Assembly: GCA_000752215.1 (NCBI GenBank)
Contig: CCFG01000014.1
Span: 132,990-196,989, forward strand
Reading direction: 5' to 3'
Source: a bacterium MS4
GTDB lineage: Bacteria > Bacillota > Clostridia > Oscillospirales > Acutalibacteraceae
DNA: 64,000 nucleotides
Shown: in pieces, positions 1 through 8,933 of the stretch
Layout of the letters: each line of letters opens with the position of its first letter
Numbering within the stretch: position 1 is the first letter of the stretch
Translations under genes and position numbers: made by a program
Notes under the pieces: model-generated
The model's input: only the letters and a program-made list of their open reading frames with translations
What the model was told of the DNA's origin: nothing
Database searches by the model: none

Positions 1-289
1 TGTGGAGCCTGCCCGCGTGGATGCATACTTTATCCGGGCAATTGGATTCCTCAAAGCAAATGCTGCCATCTTTAAAAACGTGAAAAATCACATTCTTATT
101 TTGCTCAATTGAAAAGCGCTTATCCACTCCCGCCGTCAGATCGACCGTGTCCACCAGCTCCGATTTGTAGTAGATCTCGGCTTTCGCCGCTTTGTTCCCA
201 ACGATGGACTGATAGGAAAACCACGCGGCCGCACAGACCACAAGTGCAACGGCAAGAATCACAAGATCGGTTTTTTTGACAAATTTCAT
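1..289 (-). CDS. NusG domain II membrane-anchored protein (partial, EetA-like)
   Basis: Reading leftwards from an ATG at 289, the frame gives one N-terminal membrane segment (about residues 7-24, LVILAVALVVCAAAWF) and then an exported beta domain ending in CPDKVCIHAG before the window edge. The S/N-CPDK-x-C pattern is typical of the NusG_II (PF07009) proteins that Firmicutes encode beside a Gx/heptaprenyl-synthase-component-I type membrane protein. It starts 14 bases after the prenyltransferase stop, so it is probably the fourth gene of that operon. In the described extracellular electron transfer loci a protein of this kind is EetA and the next gene is EetB. The C-terminus lies outside the window. 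Family call fairly sure, EET role inferred. Confidence 0.7.
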   Translation of the reverse strand, partial: MKFVKKTDLVILAVALVVCAAAWFSYQSIVGNKAAKAEIYYKSELVDTVDLTAGVDKRFSIEQNKNVIFHVFKDGSICFEESNCPDKVCIHAGRLH

Positions 290-303
290 CGATAAACTCC
301 GCC

Positions 304-1206
304 TCAGTTAAAAAAACCGCCGATAAAAATCAGCAGGCTGTTGGCACCCACAAGGATGACGTAATTTTGGACCGAAAGGACAAACGTTTCCTCTTTCTGC
401 TGTTTCTTTTTAAACCGGTTAACATTGTTCCTGATGGGAACGATCGTCAACAGGGATAACAGGCAGACAGAAGGCAGGATTTTCAAAAACACCATCCCGA
501 CAACCGAGACATACGAAACGGAATACAGCCCCGCGAATACGGACAAGGCTTTTTCGCCAAGGTAATACGGGAGCGTGTATCGCTTTGCCCCAATGTCTTT
601 TTCCAGATCGCACAGGTTGTTGGCGAGCATAATATTTGCGGTCGCGCAGGCCGGCGTCACCGAAAGCAGCGCGAGCGAAAAAAGCGGAAAAAGATTCAAA
701 TCCAGATGAACCGTTTGAAAATCAAACGCAAAGGTAAGGAAGGTTCCCGCAGGCATATTGATGTACAGTAACAGGAAAGGGATGAACAGCCCGTAAAACA
801 CGCCGGAAAAAAGCTCTCCCAGCGGCTGACGGGAAAGGGGAATCGGTCCCCACGAATAGAGCACTCCGAACAGAAAGCACAGCCCGCCCAAAAGCAGCAC
901 GACCGCGTCCGTCAGAAAGGCCAGAGTCAGCCCCAAAGCCATACTGACCAAAAGCAGCAAAAAAATGATTGCCTTCGCCGTCGGGCGGCGGAAAGGCAGG
1001 ATCTCCCCGGCCGTTTTGGCCCCCTCATAATTATTGATCGCCGTAGCGGTTAAATCAAAGAGAAGCATGGAACCGAAAAAGAGCAGGGTCAATGTCCAGT
1101 TTACCGGCTGCTTTTTGTAAAAAAGATACGCAAGCGCCATCAAAAAGGCAAAGACGCTGGTGATTTTCGTCCGCAGCTCCACAAAATTCAAAAACCTTTT
1201 CAGCAT
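304..1206 (-). CDS. UbiA-family prenyltransferase (DHNA/demethylmenaquinone type)
   Basis: A 300-residue polytopic membrane protein with about eight or nine hydrophobic segments. Both Asp-rich motifs of the UbiA superfamily are recognisable: a first one degenerate as INNYEGAKT near residue 58, and a second as NNLCDLEKDIGAKR near residue 197, close to the MenA form. The expected reaction is transfer of a polyprenyl chain to 1,4-dihydroxy-2-naphthoate or a related aromatic acceptor, giving demethylmenaquinone. It starts 5 bases after the polyprenyl synthase stop and follows NDH-2, so electron donor, prenyl donor and quinone-forming enzyme share an operon. Other menaquinone genes are not visible, so the exact acceptor is inferred. 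It is the equivalent of DmkA in EET loci. Confidence 0.82.
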   Translation of the reverse strand: MLKRFLNFVELRTKITSVFAFLMALAYLFYKKQPVNWTLTLLFFGSMLLFDLTATAINNYEGAKTAGEILPFRRPTAKAIIFLLLLVSMALGLTLAFLTDAVVLLLGGLCFLFGVLYSWGPIPLSRQPLGELFSGVFYGLFIPFLLLYINMPAGTFLTFAFDFQTVHLDLNLFPLFSLALLSVTPACATANIMLANNLCDLEKDIGAKRYTLPYYLGEKALSVFAGLYSVSYVSVVGMVFLKILPSVCLLSLLTIVPIRNNVNRFKKKQQKEETFVLSVQNYVILVGANSLLIFIGGFFN

Positions 1207-1211
1207 CGTTT

Positions 1212-2192
1212 TTATAACCCGCGGTAAGCTTTATCCAAAATAGACTGAAGCCTTTCTTTTTTATTTTCGGAAGCGCCAAGCTCCCGGATCATTTTAAAGG
1301 CCTTGTCGTAATACTTTTTTGAAACTGTCTTTGTGTAGCTCAGGCCGCCCGTTTCTTCCACGGCGGCATTGATTTCCTCTCTGGAAATCTTTTCCGCTCT
1401 CGCCTTTTCCTTAAAAGCGGCGCGCGTCTGAAACGCATAAATCAGCGGAAGGGTGATGACGCCCTGCTCGTAGTCGGACTGGACCGGCTTTTTGGCCAGC
1501 TGCCGCGGCGCTTCAAAGTCGATGCAGTCGTCGGTAAGCTGAAAGATCATGCCGATCAGATGGCCAAGGCGCATGTATTTCTCCACCGAATCCTTCTCCT
1601 CCTCGCAGAGGATCGCCCCCGCGTAAAAGGAAGCTTCAAAGAGGGCCGCAGTTTTCCCGGAGATAATCCTGAGATAGCTCGCAACGGAAAGGTCCAAATT
1701 GTAATTGTTCTGGTTCTGCCTCAGCTCACCCAGACAGATTCTGGTCATGTAATCGGGAATATTGAAGTCCAGATAGTCCCTCTTGTTCGGTATGGAAGCA
1801 GCCTGTTCCAAAGCCAGACAGAAAAGATAGTCCCCGCAGATGACGGCGGTGCGCTTTCCGTATTTTTTCTGAAGAGTGACAAAGCCCCTGCGGAGATCGG
1901 CGTTGTCAATGACGTCGTCGTGCACCAGCGTGGCCAGATGCAGAACCTCTATCGCGGAAGCGAGCTTCACCGCATTGGGATGAAGCAGCCCTTCCCTGTT
2001 TTCGGCACAGGCAAGCAAAGCACGGGAACGAAGGAACTTGCCCCATGAAAGAGTCAGATGCTGCGTATAATTGCGGATGGGTTTAGGAGAGGCGGACAGC
2101 AATCTGCCCACCTCCTGTTTTACCTGTTCCGCCGCGTCGTCGAAAGTAAGAAATTCAACTGCGGCATTTTCTGCAGTGTGTTCATTAATCAT
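1212..2192 (-). CDS. Polyprenyl diphosphate synthase (trans, IspA/HepT-like)
   Basis: Isoprenoid synthase of about 326 residues that extends an allylic diphosphate with IPP to make the quinone side chain. The first aspartate-rich motif is in LVHDDVIDNADLRRG and the second in LTDDCIDFEAP; conserved GKxxR is seen as SGKTAALFEA/KFLRSR around the usual positions. I chose the ATG at 2192, which overlaps the NDH-2 stop by eight bases (ATGATTAA), over a TTG at 2216 that lies inside NDH-2. The overlap implies translational coupling. In EET loci this is the DmkB position. Family call is firm; chain length cannot be told. Confidence 0.85.
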   Translation of the reverse strand: MINEHTAENAAVEFLTFDDAAEQVKQEVGRLLSASPKPIRNYTQHLTLSWGKFLRSRALLACAENREGLLHPNAVKLASAIEVLHLATLVHDDVIDNADLRRGFVTLQKKYGKRTAVICGDYLFCLALEQAASIPNKRDYLDFNIPDYMTRICLGELRQNQNNYNLDLSVASYLRIISGKTAALFEASFYAGAILCEEEKDSVEKYMRLGHLIGMIFQLTDDCIDFEAPRQLAKKPVQSDYEQGVITLPLIYAFQTRAAFKEKARAEKISREEINAAVEETGGLSYTKTVSKKYYDKAFKMIRELGASENKKERLQSILDKAYRGL

Positions 2193-4263
2193 TGTAAATA
2201 TATAACTTTCTTGCAAATTTCACATTTTTCCAGTGCTTTTTCAGATACGGCATCGCGTAATAGTCCAATCCAAAGACCCTGCCTCCGCCGATCAGGACCG
2301 CGATTGCCGCGAAGATCATCCAGAAGGTGTTGAGATACAGGCCCGTCGTGCAGACGAACATGACCTGAAGAACCAGCGAAAATCCAGAGGAAAGCGTGGT
2401 AAACAGGCCGCCGATCAGCGACAAGCCGATCAGGATTTCCGCAACCACAATAAAAATCTGCATAAAAAGCTGTACTTTGGGGTTTGGAAGAATTAACGTT
2501 TTGACAAACCAGTTCATCAGCGGCACGTCAAGTTTGAACGCCAGATCATTCAGAGTGGATTTCGCCAGCTCCTTGCCGCTTACAAAGATCACCTGGAACC
2601 AGCCGAGGAAGCTGAAATTCATCAAAACCTGCCCGACCGCAGCAGCAGCGGCACCCGCCGCCTGACCGGCCGCATCGGCGGCACCCGACGTAGCGGAGGA
2701 AATCGCGTCTATCGCAACGGAAGCCGCTCCGGCTACCGCGTTTACTACATTCACCGCACCGGTGGCCGCAGTGGTGGTTGCGCTGCTTGTCGCGTCCGGT
2801 GTGGTGCCGCCGGCAGCCGCACCGTTCAGGATGGTGTTGTACCATGTGGCTGCGCCGCCGAAGAAGCCGGTCAGCTGGGGAGAATTAAACCAGCCTTCCA
2901 CAATCTTCATGACGCCTTCATACAGCCAGACCATACCCAGCCAGATTCTGAGAGCGACGAGTAAAAAGCTCGGGGTTTTATTGGAGAAGTGGCCGCCGAC
3001 AAAGCTTCTGTCGTGGCGCACCGTAAAGAATTCATGCTTCATATAGCTGAAAATCTTGTTCCAACCAAGCACCTGAATGAAATAAATGATGTTGATAAAA
3101 TGCTTTGCGAACATGGCGAGGAAAGACGGAAGGTTGAACATGTGGTTCGGCAGACCGACATGGGCAACGCCGTAACGGCCGCCCACACAAACCATGACCC
3201 CGTGGAATTTCGGTTTGTACTCTTCCATTTCGCCCGTGCCGGTAAGGGAAACGATGATATTTTTCGCGGCGACGCCGGAGCTTTGCTCGCAGTTTTCGAC
3301 CAGCTGCGGGACCGGCATCTTTTCGCCTTCGGGCGTATAAAGAATATCGTCGCCGACGACATAGACGTTCGGATTATCCACGGAACGCAGATAAGCGTCC
3401 GTCTGGATTCTTCCGCGGCGGGCCGACTGAAGCACTTTGGCCGCCTCGCCCGCGATTTCGGCGCTTTCGATTCCCGCGGTCCAGATCACGGTGCCGGCAG
3501 TTTCGCGGGTCACCGTCTCGCCGCTTTTGATTTCAATGTAGTCTTCGCCAATGCTGACAACGCCGGCGTTCAGCTTGAGACCAACGCCCATTTTGGAAAG
3601 GCGTCTTTCTATTTTGTTGGAAAGTTTGTCAGGTAAAATAGGCACGATGCGAGGCAGAACATCCACGTCGTAAATCGTGACGAGGGAACGGTCTATTTCG
3701 TATTTGTCGCAGAGGACCGGCACATACTCGGCCAGCTCTCCCACCATTTCAATTCCCGTAAAACCCGCGCCCACGACATAAAACGTAAGCAGCTTTTTCT
3801 TTTCTTCCAGGTTGGTCTCGCGGGCGGCCTTTCTGAAGAACTCTTGGATATGATCCTTCAGATGCACGGCATCGTCATACGACCACAGCGTGTGGGCGTA
3901 TTCCTCCGCTCCCGGGATGCCGAAAAAAGAGGGTTTGGAACCGGCTGCAAGCACAAGATAATCGTAGCTGTAGCTTTCGCTGGTTCCGGTTACGGACTTC
4001 TGCTCAAAATCAATGGACTGAATCGTATCCAGCTTGACGTTTACCTTTCTTCCGGCAAAAACCCTGTTGAGGCTGATCTTGATACTGTCTTCATCTACGC
4101 GTCCGGCAGCCACCTCGTGCAGTTCGGTCAGCATGGTGTGGAACGGATTTTTATCAATAATGGTAATGCTGACATCCTCTTGCTTTTTCAGCCGTTTGGC
4201 CAATTTTTTCGCGGTCAGCAGCCCCGAATAACCCGCACCGATAATAACGATTTTTTTCTCCAT
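2185..4263 (-). CDS. Type II NADH dehydrogenase (NDH-2) with C-terminal membrane domain
   Basis: A 692-residue flavoprotein. An FAD-binding GAGYSG motif lies at residues 9-14 and the NADH-binding GAGFTGIE near 165; VYVVGDD near 303 completes the two-dinucleotide fold. From about residue 400 a membrane region follows (LGMVWLYEGVMKI, resembling DoxX), interrupted at about 480-555 by an Ala/Thr/Gly/Val-rich stretch, then several more hydrophobic helices. Ordinary NDH-2 is 400-450 residues; longer forms with a membrane tail occur in Gram-positive EET loci, where they pass NADH electrons to a dedicated demethylmenaquinone pool. First gene of the operon, behind a good promoter at 4346-4373. Confidence 0.85.
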   Translation of the reverse strand: MEKKIVIIGAGYSGLLTAKKLAKRLKKQEDVSITIIDKNPFHTMLTELHEVAAGRVDEDSIKISLNRVFAGRKVNVKLDTIQSIDFEQKSVTGTSESYSYDYLVLAAGSKPSFFGIPGAEEYAHTLWSYDDAVHLKDHIQEFFRKAARETNLEEKKKLLTFYVVGAGFTGIEMVGELAEYVPVLCDKYEIDRSLVTIYDVDVLPRIVPILPDKLSNKIERRLSKMGVGLKLNAGVVSIGEDYIEIKSGETVTRETAGTVIWTAGIESAEIAGEAAKVLQSARRGRIQTDAYLRSVDNPNVYVVGDDILYTPEGEKMPVPQLVENCEQSSGVAAKNIIVSLTGTGEMEEYKPKFHGVMVCVGGRYGVAHVGLPNHMFNLPSFLAMFAKHFINIIYFIQVLGWNKIFSYMKHEFFTVRHDRSFVGGHFSNKTPSFLLVALRIWLGMVWLYEGVMKIVEGWFNSPQLTGFFGGAATWYNTILNGAAAGGTTPDATSSATTTAATGAVNVVNAVAGAASVAIDAISSATSGAADAAGQAAGAAAAAVGQVLMNFSFLGWFQVIFVSGKELAKSTLNDLAFKLDVPLMNWFVKTLILPNPKVQLFMQIFIVVAEILIGLSLIGGLFTTLSSGFSLVLQVMFVCTTGLYLNTFWMIFAAIAVLIGGGRVFGLDYYAMPYLKKHWKNVKFARKLYIYND

Positions 4264-4345
4264 AGCAATCCTCTTTCAAAATAAAGAATAATTTACAGGG
4301 AAACCTGACAAGAATCCTAATATATATAAAACATACCTCGACAAT

Positions 4346-4373
4346 ATTATAACAAGCAATTTCAATAAGTCAA
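4346..4373 (-). promoter_or_regulatory. SigA-type promoter for the NDH-2/quinone operon
   Basis: On the minus strand TTGACT (4373-4368), a 16-base spacer and TATAAT (4351-4346) lie 83 bases ahead of the NDH-2 start. The surrounding 432-base gap (4264-4695) is very AT-rich and otherwise holds only the gerA-operon terminator; I see no gene in it. Confidence 0.6.
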
Positions 4374-4623
4374 TATGCGTAAATTGATAAATAATGCCGC
4401 TATAATGTTGGAAAAATAAAGCAATACCATCGAATGAGACAAATTTATGAATGTAAATAATAGGAATTAATATTATTTTATTAAGAAAACGGCGGTAAAA
4501 TTGTTTCCTCCCTGAAATCGCTTTCATATCATGAGACATACGATAAAAATTTAACTCTTCAAAAAAATTTTCAAATTTCTATTCCGTACACCTAAAAATT
4601 CTGTGCAAAATAATCCATCCCTG

Positions 4624-4665
4624 AAAAAATCCCTCGCTGAGCGCGGTTTCACGTGCAGCGGGGGA
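4624..4665 (-). terminator. Rho-independent terminator of the germination operon
   Basis: Minus strand: a ten-pair stem TCCCCCGCTG / CAGCGAGGGA with one G-T pair, followed at once by TTTTTTC. It lies 30 bases downstream of the GerAB stop. Confidence 0.75.
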
Positions 4666-4695
4666 TCGGATTCTTTTTCCTCCGGCAATTCCTAT

Positions 4696-5796
4696 TTAAG
4701 CGGGTTTTTCTGCCTTTCCTTCCTTTACACGCGCTTTTATCTCACCACCTATCCAGATCATGACCGGGATAACGATCTGAAAAGGAATGGCATAAATTTT
4801 ATAGATGTCCAAAAAGTTAATCATTTCCATGGTGTTGCGGTAAAGAATGCTGCACAGGGCCAGCATACAAAGGCTGACCGGGAGCACCAGCTTCTTGCAA
4901 TCCTGTATATTGAACAGGCTGGCCAGCCCTTTGGACGCAGCCAGAAGACAAACGGTAATTTTGGTGATTCCGCCCAAAATGAAATTCGTCGAGATAAAGC
5001 CTTCCACTCTTGCAAGAAAGTCACTGATGTTGATGATTCTGGCGGCCGAATAAGAAGGAAATATTTCTGCTTTCAGCATAACTGAACCTAGCGCCGCGAT
5101 ATTTCTCAGTGCGACAATCAGCATAATCAGGGCCCCCAGCACTTCACCCCAAACGTATATCTTGAAAGGGCTGTCCTCCTTCTTTATATAATCGGCCAGA
5201 GTCAAAAACAGTACCGTCTCGACAAATGGGAATGTAAAAATCTCATAGGAGCCTGTCAGGATCACTTTTGTACTGTGCTCCATGACAGGCAGGAAATTAT
5301 TCATATCCAGCCGATTGTACAACAGCATGATTGTAAGAAACATAATGGAAACAATAATGACCAGACTTACCACCGACCACTTCCCCAAAATTTCCGCTCC
5401 GCTTCTCGCCATATAGGTGGTAACCAGAATCATAACAATCATCAGCGCAAGCTGGGGCGTCTCCGGCATTGCCGTTATTTCGACAAACTCGGAAAAATTC
5501 CGCAGGACCAATGCCCCCAGATGAAGTGCGTACCAGGTAATCAGAACGGTTACGATTTTACCGGCAATTTTCCCGAACACGATTTCCGCTACTTCAAAAA
5601 AATTTTTTTCCGGAAACAGTTTGATGATTTCTGCGTAAATCAGAACCATTGGAATGACAATTACCTGCGACAGGATCATAGAAATCCAGGAATCCTGTCC
5701 CGCTTCGGAGTTCCCCCCCAGCACGACACTGCTCCCGCAGATATAAACGACAATAACGCATATGGCCTGACGCATTGAGAGGTATTGTCTCTTCAT
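4696..5796 (-). CDS. GerAB/GrkB-family spore germination permease
   Basis: A 366-residue integral membrane protein with about ten hydrophobic helices and the APC-superfamily layout of germinant receptor B subunits (PF03845), including an N-terminal segment with GGNSEAGQDSW and a helix with SYEIFTFPFVETVLFL typical of the family. It sits in the inner membrane of the dormant spore and is the likely germinant-sensing subunit. The start at 5796 follows a GGAACAGG ribosome site. Last gene of a four-gene operon (A subunit, lipoprotein C subunit, small membrane gene, B subunit), with a terminator right after it. Confidence 0.88.
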   Translation of the reverse strand: MKRQYLSMRQAICVIVVYICGSSVVLGGNSEAGQDSWISMILSQVIVIPMVLIYAEIIKLFPEKNFFEVAEIVFGKIAGKIVTVLITWYALHLGALVLRNFSEFVEITAMPETPQLALMIVMILVTTYMARSGAEILGKWSVVSLVIIVSIMFLTIMLLYNRLDMNNFLPVMEHSTKVILTGSYEIFTFPFVETVLFLTLADYIKKEDSPFKIYVWGEVLGALIMLIVALRNIAALGSVMLKAEIFPSYSAARIINISDFLARVEGFISTNFILGGITKITVCLLAASKGLASLFNIQDCKKLVLPVSLCMLALCSILYRNTMEMINFLDIYKIYAIPFQIVIPVMIWIGGEIKARVKEGKAEKPA

Positions 5797-5839
5797 AGAA
5801 ACCTGTTCCTTTCCATGTTAATTGGTACATTTGGGGTTT

Positions 5840-6049
5840 TCACGGTTTATAAAAAATCTGAACAATATGACGGATGGCGTCGGAAGGGCCGGGAAGCACG
5901 ATATCAAACGTATACAGGATCAGCACACAAAAGCTGGCTGTAAGAAGCACAGAGTAAATCCAGGTGATCTTTTTTTCACCGTTTTTTACAACAGGAATGA
6001 AATCAGCCAGAACAACGACCAAATATAAACCGATTACAATAAACGTCAT
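5840..6049 (-). CDS. Small two-helix membrane protein in the germinant receptor operon (D-subunit-like)
   Basis: A 69-residue protein of two predicted membrane helices (about 2-20 and 30-50) joined by a short charged loop (VKNGEKK). I chose the ATG at 6049 because a GTGGGTGA site sits at good distance; a GTG at 6061 would sit on top of that site. It lies between the C- and B-subunit genes. Some Bacillus germinant receptor operons carry a small two-TM D subunit of about 70-80 residues that modulates receptor function; this gene has the right size, topology and position. Sequence identity to that group is not established here. Confidence 0.65.
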   Translation of the reverse strand: MTFIVIGLYLVVVLADFIPVVKNGEKKITWIYSVLLTASFCVLILYTFDIVLPGPSDAIRHIVQIFYKP

Positions 6050-6067
6050 CAAGGGGCTCACCCACTT

Positions 6068-7210
6068 TCAACTGTGCTTGAGAAAAGCGGTATTGACTAT
6101 ATTCACTTTGGACTGTACCTCTACCTGGATGGTCGGAAAGAGTTTGTCCCATTGCGGTTTCAGCTGCTTCCAAAACTTCAAATCCTTCTTATAGATCATT
6201 TCGCCAAATCCAAAAATATCCGAGTTATAATTCATTTGAACCTTCCGAATAACGCCCTCGGTCCTCTCTTTGACCATTTTCTGTGCTTCCTGCTCAATTT
6301 TGCCGGTTGTTTTTTCATCCAACAGGTCCGTATCCGCTTCGGACTCGTCCACAAAGGCCTCAGTCTCAATCTGAAGCGTCACCTTCAGCTTTCCACCCGA
6401 ATAAGAATAGGACGTTTTCGTTGTGCTTTTTGAAATTTCGAGCGATATGTCCGGAATGTTTTGTCCTGTCGAAGATACGGTCAGGATTCCGCCGTGAAGG
6501 GCGTCCACCGCAAACAAATAATATTTGCTCTCCTCCGGGGGCAGATGCCCTACCAGTTTATTTCCTTTGAAAACCGCTTCCCCGTCTGCTTCTACGACCA
6601 TCTCCTCATCGTTTTCCACATTGTGAAAAACCGGAAGGGTAAGGGAATGCCCTTCACTTTTCAGAGTACTGAACGCACGGTACAGCGGGACGCTTTCAAT
6701 GCTCCCCACGGTACTTTGATCATCATCAAGAATCTTCTTGATTTCATAGGCGACGACCGAATTGTCAAGCCCATAGAGAGTCAGAATATCTTTTGCCGTC
6801 CTCTCCTCCGACACGATAACGCCTACCGTTTCACGGCATTCCTCATCGGATAAAAACCAGACAAGCACATTGTCCAGCTTACCGCTCTTGGCAACCTCAT
6901 TCCCTATGATCAGGATCTCGTTATTGCCCCAATAAAGCTTATTGAGCAGCCTTTTCTTCGCATTTCTGACCGCATCCATCACCGTTTTTCCCCTTGATTC
7001 CACAAGCTTGGCCTTGGTTCCTGCTCCCTTTTCTGTCGCGGTCAGATCAATGACTTCGCAGCTGAACAAATACTCCTGGGTGGCCGGATCCAGATCGATC
7101 CCCACCGCAGCGACGATCGTTATTTCGTTCAGCCCCCGGTAACTCCAGCAGCCCGACAGGGAAAACAGCAGTACCAAACTCATCATCAGGCAGACTATCT
7201 TCTTACTCAT
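6068..7210 (-). CDS. Ger(x)C family germination lipoprotein (GerAC)
   Basis: A 380-residue lipoprotein: signal peptide with lipobox LSGC (Cys at about 21), followed by the WSYRGLNEI start usual for GerAC proteins and the long Ger(x)C domain. It would be lipid-anchored on the outer face of the inner spore membrane as the C subunit. The ATG at 7210 overlaps the end of the A-subunit gene by eight bases, so the two are translationally coupled. Confidence 0.9.
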   Translation of the reverse strand: MSKKIVCLMMSLVLLFSLSGCWSYRGLNEITIVAAVGIDLDPATQEYLFSCEVIDLTATEKGAGTKAKLVESRGKTVMDAVRNAKKRLLNKLYWGNNEILIIGNEVAKSGKLDNVLVWFLSDEECRETVGVIVSEERTAKDILTLYGLDNSVVAYEIKKILDDDQSTVGSIESVPLYRAFSTLKSEGHSLTLPVFHNVENDEEMVVEADGEAVFKGNKLVGHLPPEESKYYLFAVDALHGGILTVSSTGQNIPDISLEISKSTTKTSYSYSGGKLKVTLQIETEAFVDESEADTDLLDEKTTGKIEQEAQKMVKERTEGVIRKVQMNYNSDIFGFGEMIYKKDLKFWKQLKPQWDKLFPTIQVEVQSKVNIVNTAFLKHS

Positions 7211-8774
7211 GCTTTCCTCCGTTGCTTTCTACGGGACTGCTCTTCATTCGCACAAGATTGTTTGTCATTGACTTTGTCCTTGTAAGCATATCCCACCACG
7301 GCGCCCTGATAAAGGTATCCTTGATATCCTGGAACTGAAGCGCTCCGCTGAAGGTAAGCTGAGGAATTCCGAATGAGTGCAGATTCAGAATATGAATGAA
7401 CACGACCGAAAGGCCCAGCACAAATCCGAATAGACCAAAACAGGTAGCCATCGCCAGCAGGAACAGGCGCATATAGATTACAGGCGCGTTCATTTTAGGA
7501 ACCAGCAGACCGGTGATCCCCGTAAGCGCAACGACAATAATCATCGGAGCGGCCACCAGTTTTGCATCTACGGCGGCTTGTCCGATCACAAGAGCGCCGA
7601 CAATACTGAGCGGCTGTCCGATGTTGGAGGGCATTCGGATTCCGGTTTCACGCAGAATATCAAATACGGCGAGCATGATAAACGCTTCCGCGGCGGCGGG
7701 CAGCGGCACGCTCTTTCTGGAACTGGCGATACTGATTAAAAGCTGGGTAGGCAGCATCTGCTGCTGAAACGCCACAATCGCAACATAAAGCGCCGGGACG
7801 GCAATTGTTAGAAGAAATCCCGTGAGGCGCACAAAGCGCGACAACGAAGTATAATAAAAGCTCAGGTAATAGTCCTCACTGCTCTGAAAATTCTCAATAA
7901 AAAGATATGGAACGGTCAGGACGACCGGCGTTCCATCCAGGAAAATGGCGATCCTGCCTTCCAGAAGCTTTCCCACGACGACGTCGGGACGCTCCGTATA
8001 CCCCGTCGTGCGGAAGGGGGACCACATGGAATCCCTTGTCAGCTCGGTAATATAGTTGGTGTCCAGAACCCCGTCGATATCGATTAATTCAAGACGGCGG
8101 TAAAGCTCTTTCAGAATTTTTTTGTTGACAATTTTATCGATATAGCAGATACAGGTTTTGGTTCTTGTAACTCTTCCCATTGTGGTAAATTTCATTTTCA
8201 GCTCATTGGTGCGTACTTTGCGGCGGATCAGCGAAAGGTTCTGGAGCAGGGATTCGTTAAACCCTTCCCTGGGTCCCGAAAGGATTTTTTCATTCTCCGG
8301 CTCGTCCATCGAGCGCGTCATAAATCCTTTGGAATTCAGAATAACGGCTTCCTCCACGCCCTCCACAAATAAAATGGTGTCGCCGTAGGTGACGGCCTCC
8401 ACAATTTCTTTCATTTCCTTCGTCTTTTTAATTTCGTTGATGAAAACGACGTTTTCGACCAGATCGTCAACGAGATGCCCGTCCGGATGCCCGCTCGCCG
8501 CGTCGGAGAGCATCAGCGGCTTGATAATATTTTCGTTGATGATCTCGGAATTGACCACGCCGTCACAATAGACGATGCAGTATTTCAGGTTTTTGTCATG
8601 GTTGTTCTGAAAATACCTGACAATCAGGATGTCCACATCGGCAAAAAGCTTTTTGACGATTCCCACATTGGTGTCCAAAGACCGGCCCAATTGATTTTCG
8701 TCCAGCTTCTGATTTAGATGCTCAACCTGCTCTGTTACAACCGCGTTTTTTCGCTTTGATGAAAAATGAAACAT
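7203..8774 (-). CDS. GerA-family spore germination protein, A subunit
   Basis: A 523-residue protein with a large hydrophilic N-terminal half (about 1-270) and four or five membrane helices in the C-terminal half, as in the GerA family (PF03323); RREL/ETGIRMPSNIGQPLSIVG is a recognisable family segment. The start is set by a perfect GGAGG five bases upstream of the ATG at 8774; a longer frame to 8852 has no ribosome site. First gene of the germinant receptor operon. I looked for a SigG promoter in the 159-base divergent gap and found no convincing one. Confidence 0.9.
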   Translation of the reverse strand: MFHFSSKRKNAVVTEQVEHLNQKLDENQLGRSLDTNVGIVKKLFADVDILIVRYFQNNHDKNLKYCIVYCDGVVNSEIINENIIKPLMLSDAASGHPDGHLVDDLVENVVFINEIKKTKEMKEIVEAVTYGDTILFVEGVEEAVILNSKGFMTRSMDEPENEKILSGPREGFNESLLQNLSLIRRKVRTNELKMKFTTMGRVTRTKTCICYIDKIVNKKILKELYRRLELIDIDGVLDTNYITELTRDSMWSPFRTTGYTERPDVVVGKLLEGRIAIFLDGTPVVLTVPYLFIENFQSSEDYYLSFYYTSLSRFVRLTGFLLTIAVPALYVAIVAFQQQMLPTQLLISIASSRKSVPLPAAAEAFIMLAVFDILRETGIRMPSNIGQPLSIVGALVIGQAAVDAKLVAAPMIIVVALTGITGLLVPKMNAPVIYMRLFLLAMATCFGLFGFVLGLSVVFIHILNLHSFGIPQLTFSGALQFQDIKDTFIRAPWWDMLTRTKSMTNNLVRMKSSPVESNGGKHE

Positions 8775-8933
8775 ATCCGATCCTCCGCGTGAAACAATTG
8801 TTTTTATTATTGCATCATCGTGAGAAAATATGTAAATTGCCTGAAGTTTCACAAAGCTCTGCCCTTGTTTGAGTATAATTGTTTCTGTTTTATGCAGACT
8901 ATTCTCTGAAAATCAAACGAATCGGAGAGAAAA

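Noticed and set aside
4276-4539. 87-residue minus-strand frame before NDH-2
   Set aside because: Very AT-rich, contains the operon promoter, no ribosome site.
8775-8933. SigG promoter for the germination operon
   Set aside because: TGCATA and TGAAAC occur, but the matching CATAnTA boxes are only about 13 bases away; spacing is wrong.
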